NCBI GenBank assembly: GCA_914767715.1
Contig: OU612065.1
Coordinates: 23,190,001 to 23,250,000 of the forward strand
Direction of reading: 5' to 3'
Length of the DNA: 60,000 nucleotides
Origin: Membranipora membranacea
Lineage: Eukaryota > Bryozoa > Gymnolaemata > Cheilostomatida > Membraniporidae
Position 1 is the first letter of the stretch, and every line of letters starts with the position of its first letter. This document shows, one piece after another, positions 57,455 through 60,000 of this stretch. The notes beneath the pieces were generated by a model. The model was not told the origin of the DNA, did not search any database, and saw nothing but the letters and a program-made list of their open reading frames with translations. Position numbers and translations under genes: made by a program.

Positions 57455-59760
57455 TTAAAGGTTGACAGTGACAGGTATATCAAAAGCGAGAACCACACTC
57501 TCACTTTTCTTTTTATCTTTGGTCGGAACACATTTTCCAGTCGCGGGGTCGAGAACTTCATTCTCCCCACACTTAGTTGCTAAAATAAAGTAATACATAA
57601 ATATTTTAAAGAATTTATACTGCAAGTGACATTTGACATTTTTTATTGCGGAATGTTAGCTTTTAATGTGATATGTTTTATTTTGAAATTAGTATTGGTG
57701 ATCATGTCTTATAGCTATTTTCACAGGTTAACCTCCCAAATATTTGACGTTGAGTCGCAATGACCTCTGAAAGTTCATTTTGGGGCAAAAGTGTTTTTTT
57801 TTAATTGAGCCTTCTATGTCGTCAGTGCGGTATCTGATCAGTTTATGCTTTCACCATAAACAGAAAACTTGGAACCAACAGAGGAGTGACATTTTTTTAA
57901 AACTTTATGTTTAAGGCCTCTCGCCCATCTTTGAGGCTTAAAATTGATTTTTGGAATAAGGCCATTTCCGATCCCTCATGCAATGCGACTTCAATCATGA
58001 AAAAACTGAAATTTCCAAAATATTATACCATTTTGGTCTTGTACTGTCACTTCAATCAATAATTTTACCAGCTTACAGATCCCGTTTGTCACAACTGTAA
58101 CAAATAATAACCCAAATTTGAATACAACCGTAATTGCACTTTTTTTAATCAGTATTTTGAAACCGATTTTCATGAAATGAATAGAGGGTTTGGATTGACG
58201 ACACAAACACAGTAGGCTAGACTTACAAGCAGCATCAGCAGTAGGCAGTTTAGTCACTGAGACCTTCACATCTTTTGTTGCAGTCTTTATGGTCTTTGTT
58301 GTAGTATAATTTGGTACAAGGAGACACCATTGCCACTCGTTCTGTTGATCTAAGTCACAATAGTTCACAGGACCATTGCACGCCATATTCAGCTTTTCAT
58401 TGAGAGTGGTTTGAACTGCATGCAAGCTAACCTCTGACTTAGTGGCTGGAATACAAAACTCAAATGGCTGAAGAAAATCCTTTTTTCTCAAGGGGATGTG
58501 GTAATAACAGAGAGCCATTTTACATGTGTATCATACTACTTTAGTGGACCCTCGGAAGTTGTCTTCTTGTGTTGTGTAACAATTCTAGATTTTGCAAGCT
58601 CTATATTCACAAAAGCTGCATTTCTTTTGAAAATGGTCGTTAAATGCATGAATTTTTTATCAGTAATCAGCCTATCCGCATAATAGTCAAACCATAATAG
58701 GATTGACAGGCTAACAATATGCTAATGACAGCAAGATCCATGGTAAGTTTCATACACATATGAATAAAGTATTTATATGTTTGTGGTAAATTAATGGATG
58801 CAGAAAGAGAGAAAATGGATCACCTGTGACATCACCGTCATAGACAGCGAAACAAGCCTGTTCTCCCACTGGTCTGCTCTTCATTATTAACTTGTTATCT
58901 GCACCTGATTTCCAGTCTAGAACTGTGACCATAGTCTGATTATCTGCGATTTCGGCTAAAATATCAATAATTTATTATCAATAATTTAATATTGTAAAAA
59001 TAAAAATAATCTAATATATATAAAAACATTGAAATATTGTTTAACACAATAAGCTGCAAATACAGAAAATGAGAAAGTGATTTCAATAAGCAACAAACAT
59101 CTATATCATCATGTTTGGGGTCAAATATCAGAATTACGATAATCAAAGCAACGCATCAACATTAGCTTCTATGTACTACACACAAAGTTCATGCCTCCAG
59201 ATTTATTTTCCAACAGGTAGTAGAGTCAGTTCTGTACCCCAAAATAAAACTTACCAGATTTCTCAAACTCTTCTGAACAGGCATATCGAAATGTGTCGTC
59301 AGCAGATTTTGGACAGCCTGTTGCCCCATCACCTGAATTCCACATCACATAGACATCACGTGTTACCACGTCTTCCTTATTATCTGACAGCTCCCCAAAC
59401 TCGATACTGAAGCAATCAGCCTGAGCCCCACATGTCACAGGTGGAGCGTCTTCTAAAATATAAAACATTACAGCTATAAGTATGAGGCGAGCAGTGATAG
59501 ATAAATACCCAAAAATACAATACACAATGACGAAAAACACAATATGGAGTAAACGACCGCAACTTACATACATTAGATTAAATGACACAGAGCTAGGAAC
59601 GCAATATTTTATAAGTTTTTATGCAGTTATTATTCTAGCTGTTATTTTGATAGAGCAAATATCAATCAATCAGTTGCTTCAAATGCAATGTATGGGCTGC
59701 TGATAGCCACATCTATTAAATCGATGACCTTACCTTGTGACATCGCCACCATCCACATTG
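57455..59760 (-). CDS. small secreted cysteine-containing protein of unknown family, 5' end outside window
   Basis: Exons: 59734-59760, 59255-59452, 58824-58955, 58227-58445, 57455-57579. All introns are phase 1 with GT..AG sites and the frame ends TAA. About 232 codons are visible. The first visible exon encodes M-W-M-V-A-M-S-Q, the end of a probable signal peptide whose first exon lies upstream or was not recognised; this split resembles exon 2 of the neighbouring giant gene. The mature part starts E-D-A-P-P-V-T-C and contains about twelve cysteines, including G-A-Q-A-D-C, A-T-G-C-P, Y-A-C-S-E-E-F and a C-terminal C-G-E-N-E-V-L-D-P-A-T-G-K-C. I do not recognise the family. Co-orientation and matching intron phase suggest it belongs to the same class of secreted proteins as its neighbour (inference). 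Confidence 0.7.
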
Positions 59761-60000
59761 CTGAAAAAAACGAGAGCTACATTAAACCTTTGGGTTAACA
59801 TGATAATTCATCGACAGTTTAATATATCACCTAAATTGGCTTACAGTATATTAAAAAGGCCCCTCAAGCATAAAAAGGGCCAAGCTGAAATCGAGCATAA
59901 TATCATCCAATGATTTTCAATGACATGAAAAAGGCACAATTTAGTTGAAGTCCACATCCTTTTTATAGACTGAGAATATGAATTAACAAGAGAAAACCGT
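59761..60000. other. window edge, intron or promoter of the small secreted gene
   Basis: No exon with an ATG and a phase-1 donor fitting the next exon was found, so the true start is probably beyond the window. Confidence 0.5.

Overview
This is intron-rich, AT-rich animal nuclear DNA. Coding segments of about 25-240 bp are bounded by consistent GT..AG sites and separated by introns full of short transposons. The gene set (meiotic MutS homologue, multi-domain copper-only superoxide dismutase repeat proteins, EB/EGF-like cysteine modules) suggests an invertebrate, perhaps a lophotrochozoan. The phylum is an inference. Nearly all short open frames are intronic noise, so I built gene models by hand from reading frame, splice sites and intron phase.

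Layout. (1) 284-10137, + strand: the 3' half of MSH5, 14 exons, continuing upstream of the window. (2) 11305-23352, - strand: a 19-exon gene for a secreted, probably GPI-anchored protein of about 1017 aa built from superoxide-dismutase folds (here CSRP-A). (3) 23956-39205, - strand: a tandem paralogue with the same exon plan but no recognisable GPI tail (CSRP-B, about 978 aa). (4) 41160-56789, - strand: a 14-exon gene for a secreted giant (about 2364 codons) with ten cysteine-rich modules and two enormous acidic repeat exons of 700 and 1076 codons. It carries a single in-frame TAA inside the second acidic exon. (5) 57455-59760, - strand: the 3' part of a small secreted cysteine-containing protein that I do not recognise.

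Four consecutive genes on the - strand therefore encode secreted or surface products. The two dismutase-like genes each keep four domains with all copper ligands, E-x-G-D in place of the zinc-site histidine, and two N-terminal folds that have lost the copper ligands. The giant gene grew by duplication of a block (cysteine module + cysteine module + acidic exon) and by expansion of a repeat of about 65 codons. All its internal introns are phase 1. MSH5 points the other way and converges tail to tail with CSRP-A.

Introns and intergenic DNA hold several inverted-repeat (MITE-like) elements, a tRNA-derived SINE, minisatellites and a perfect 12-bp array. Functions beyond family assignment are inference.
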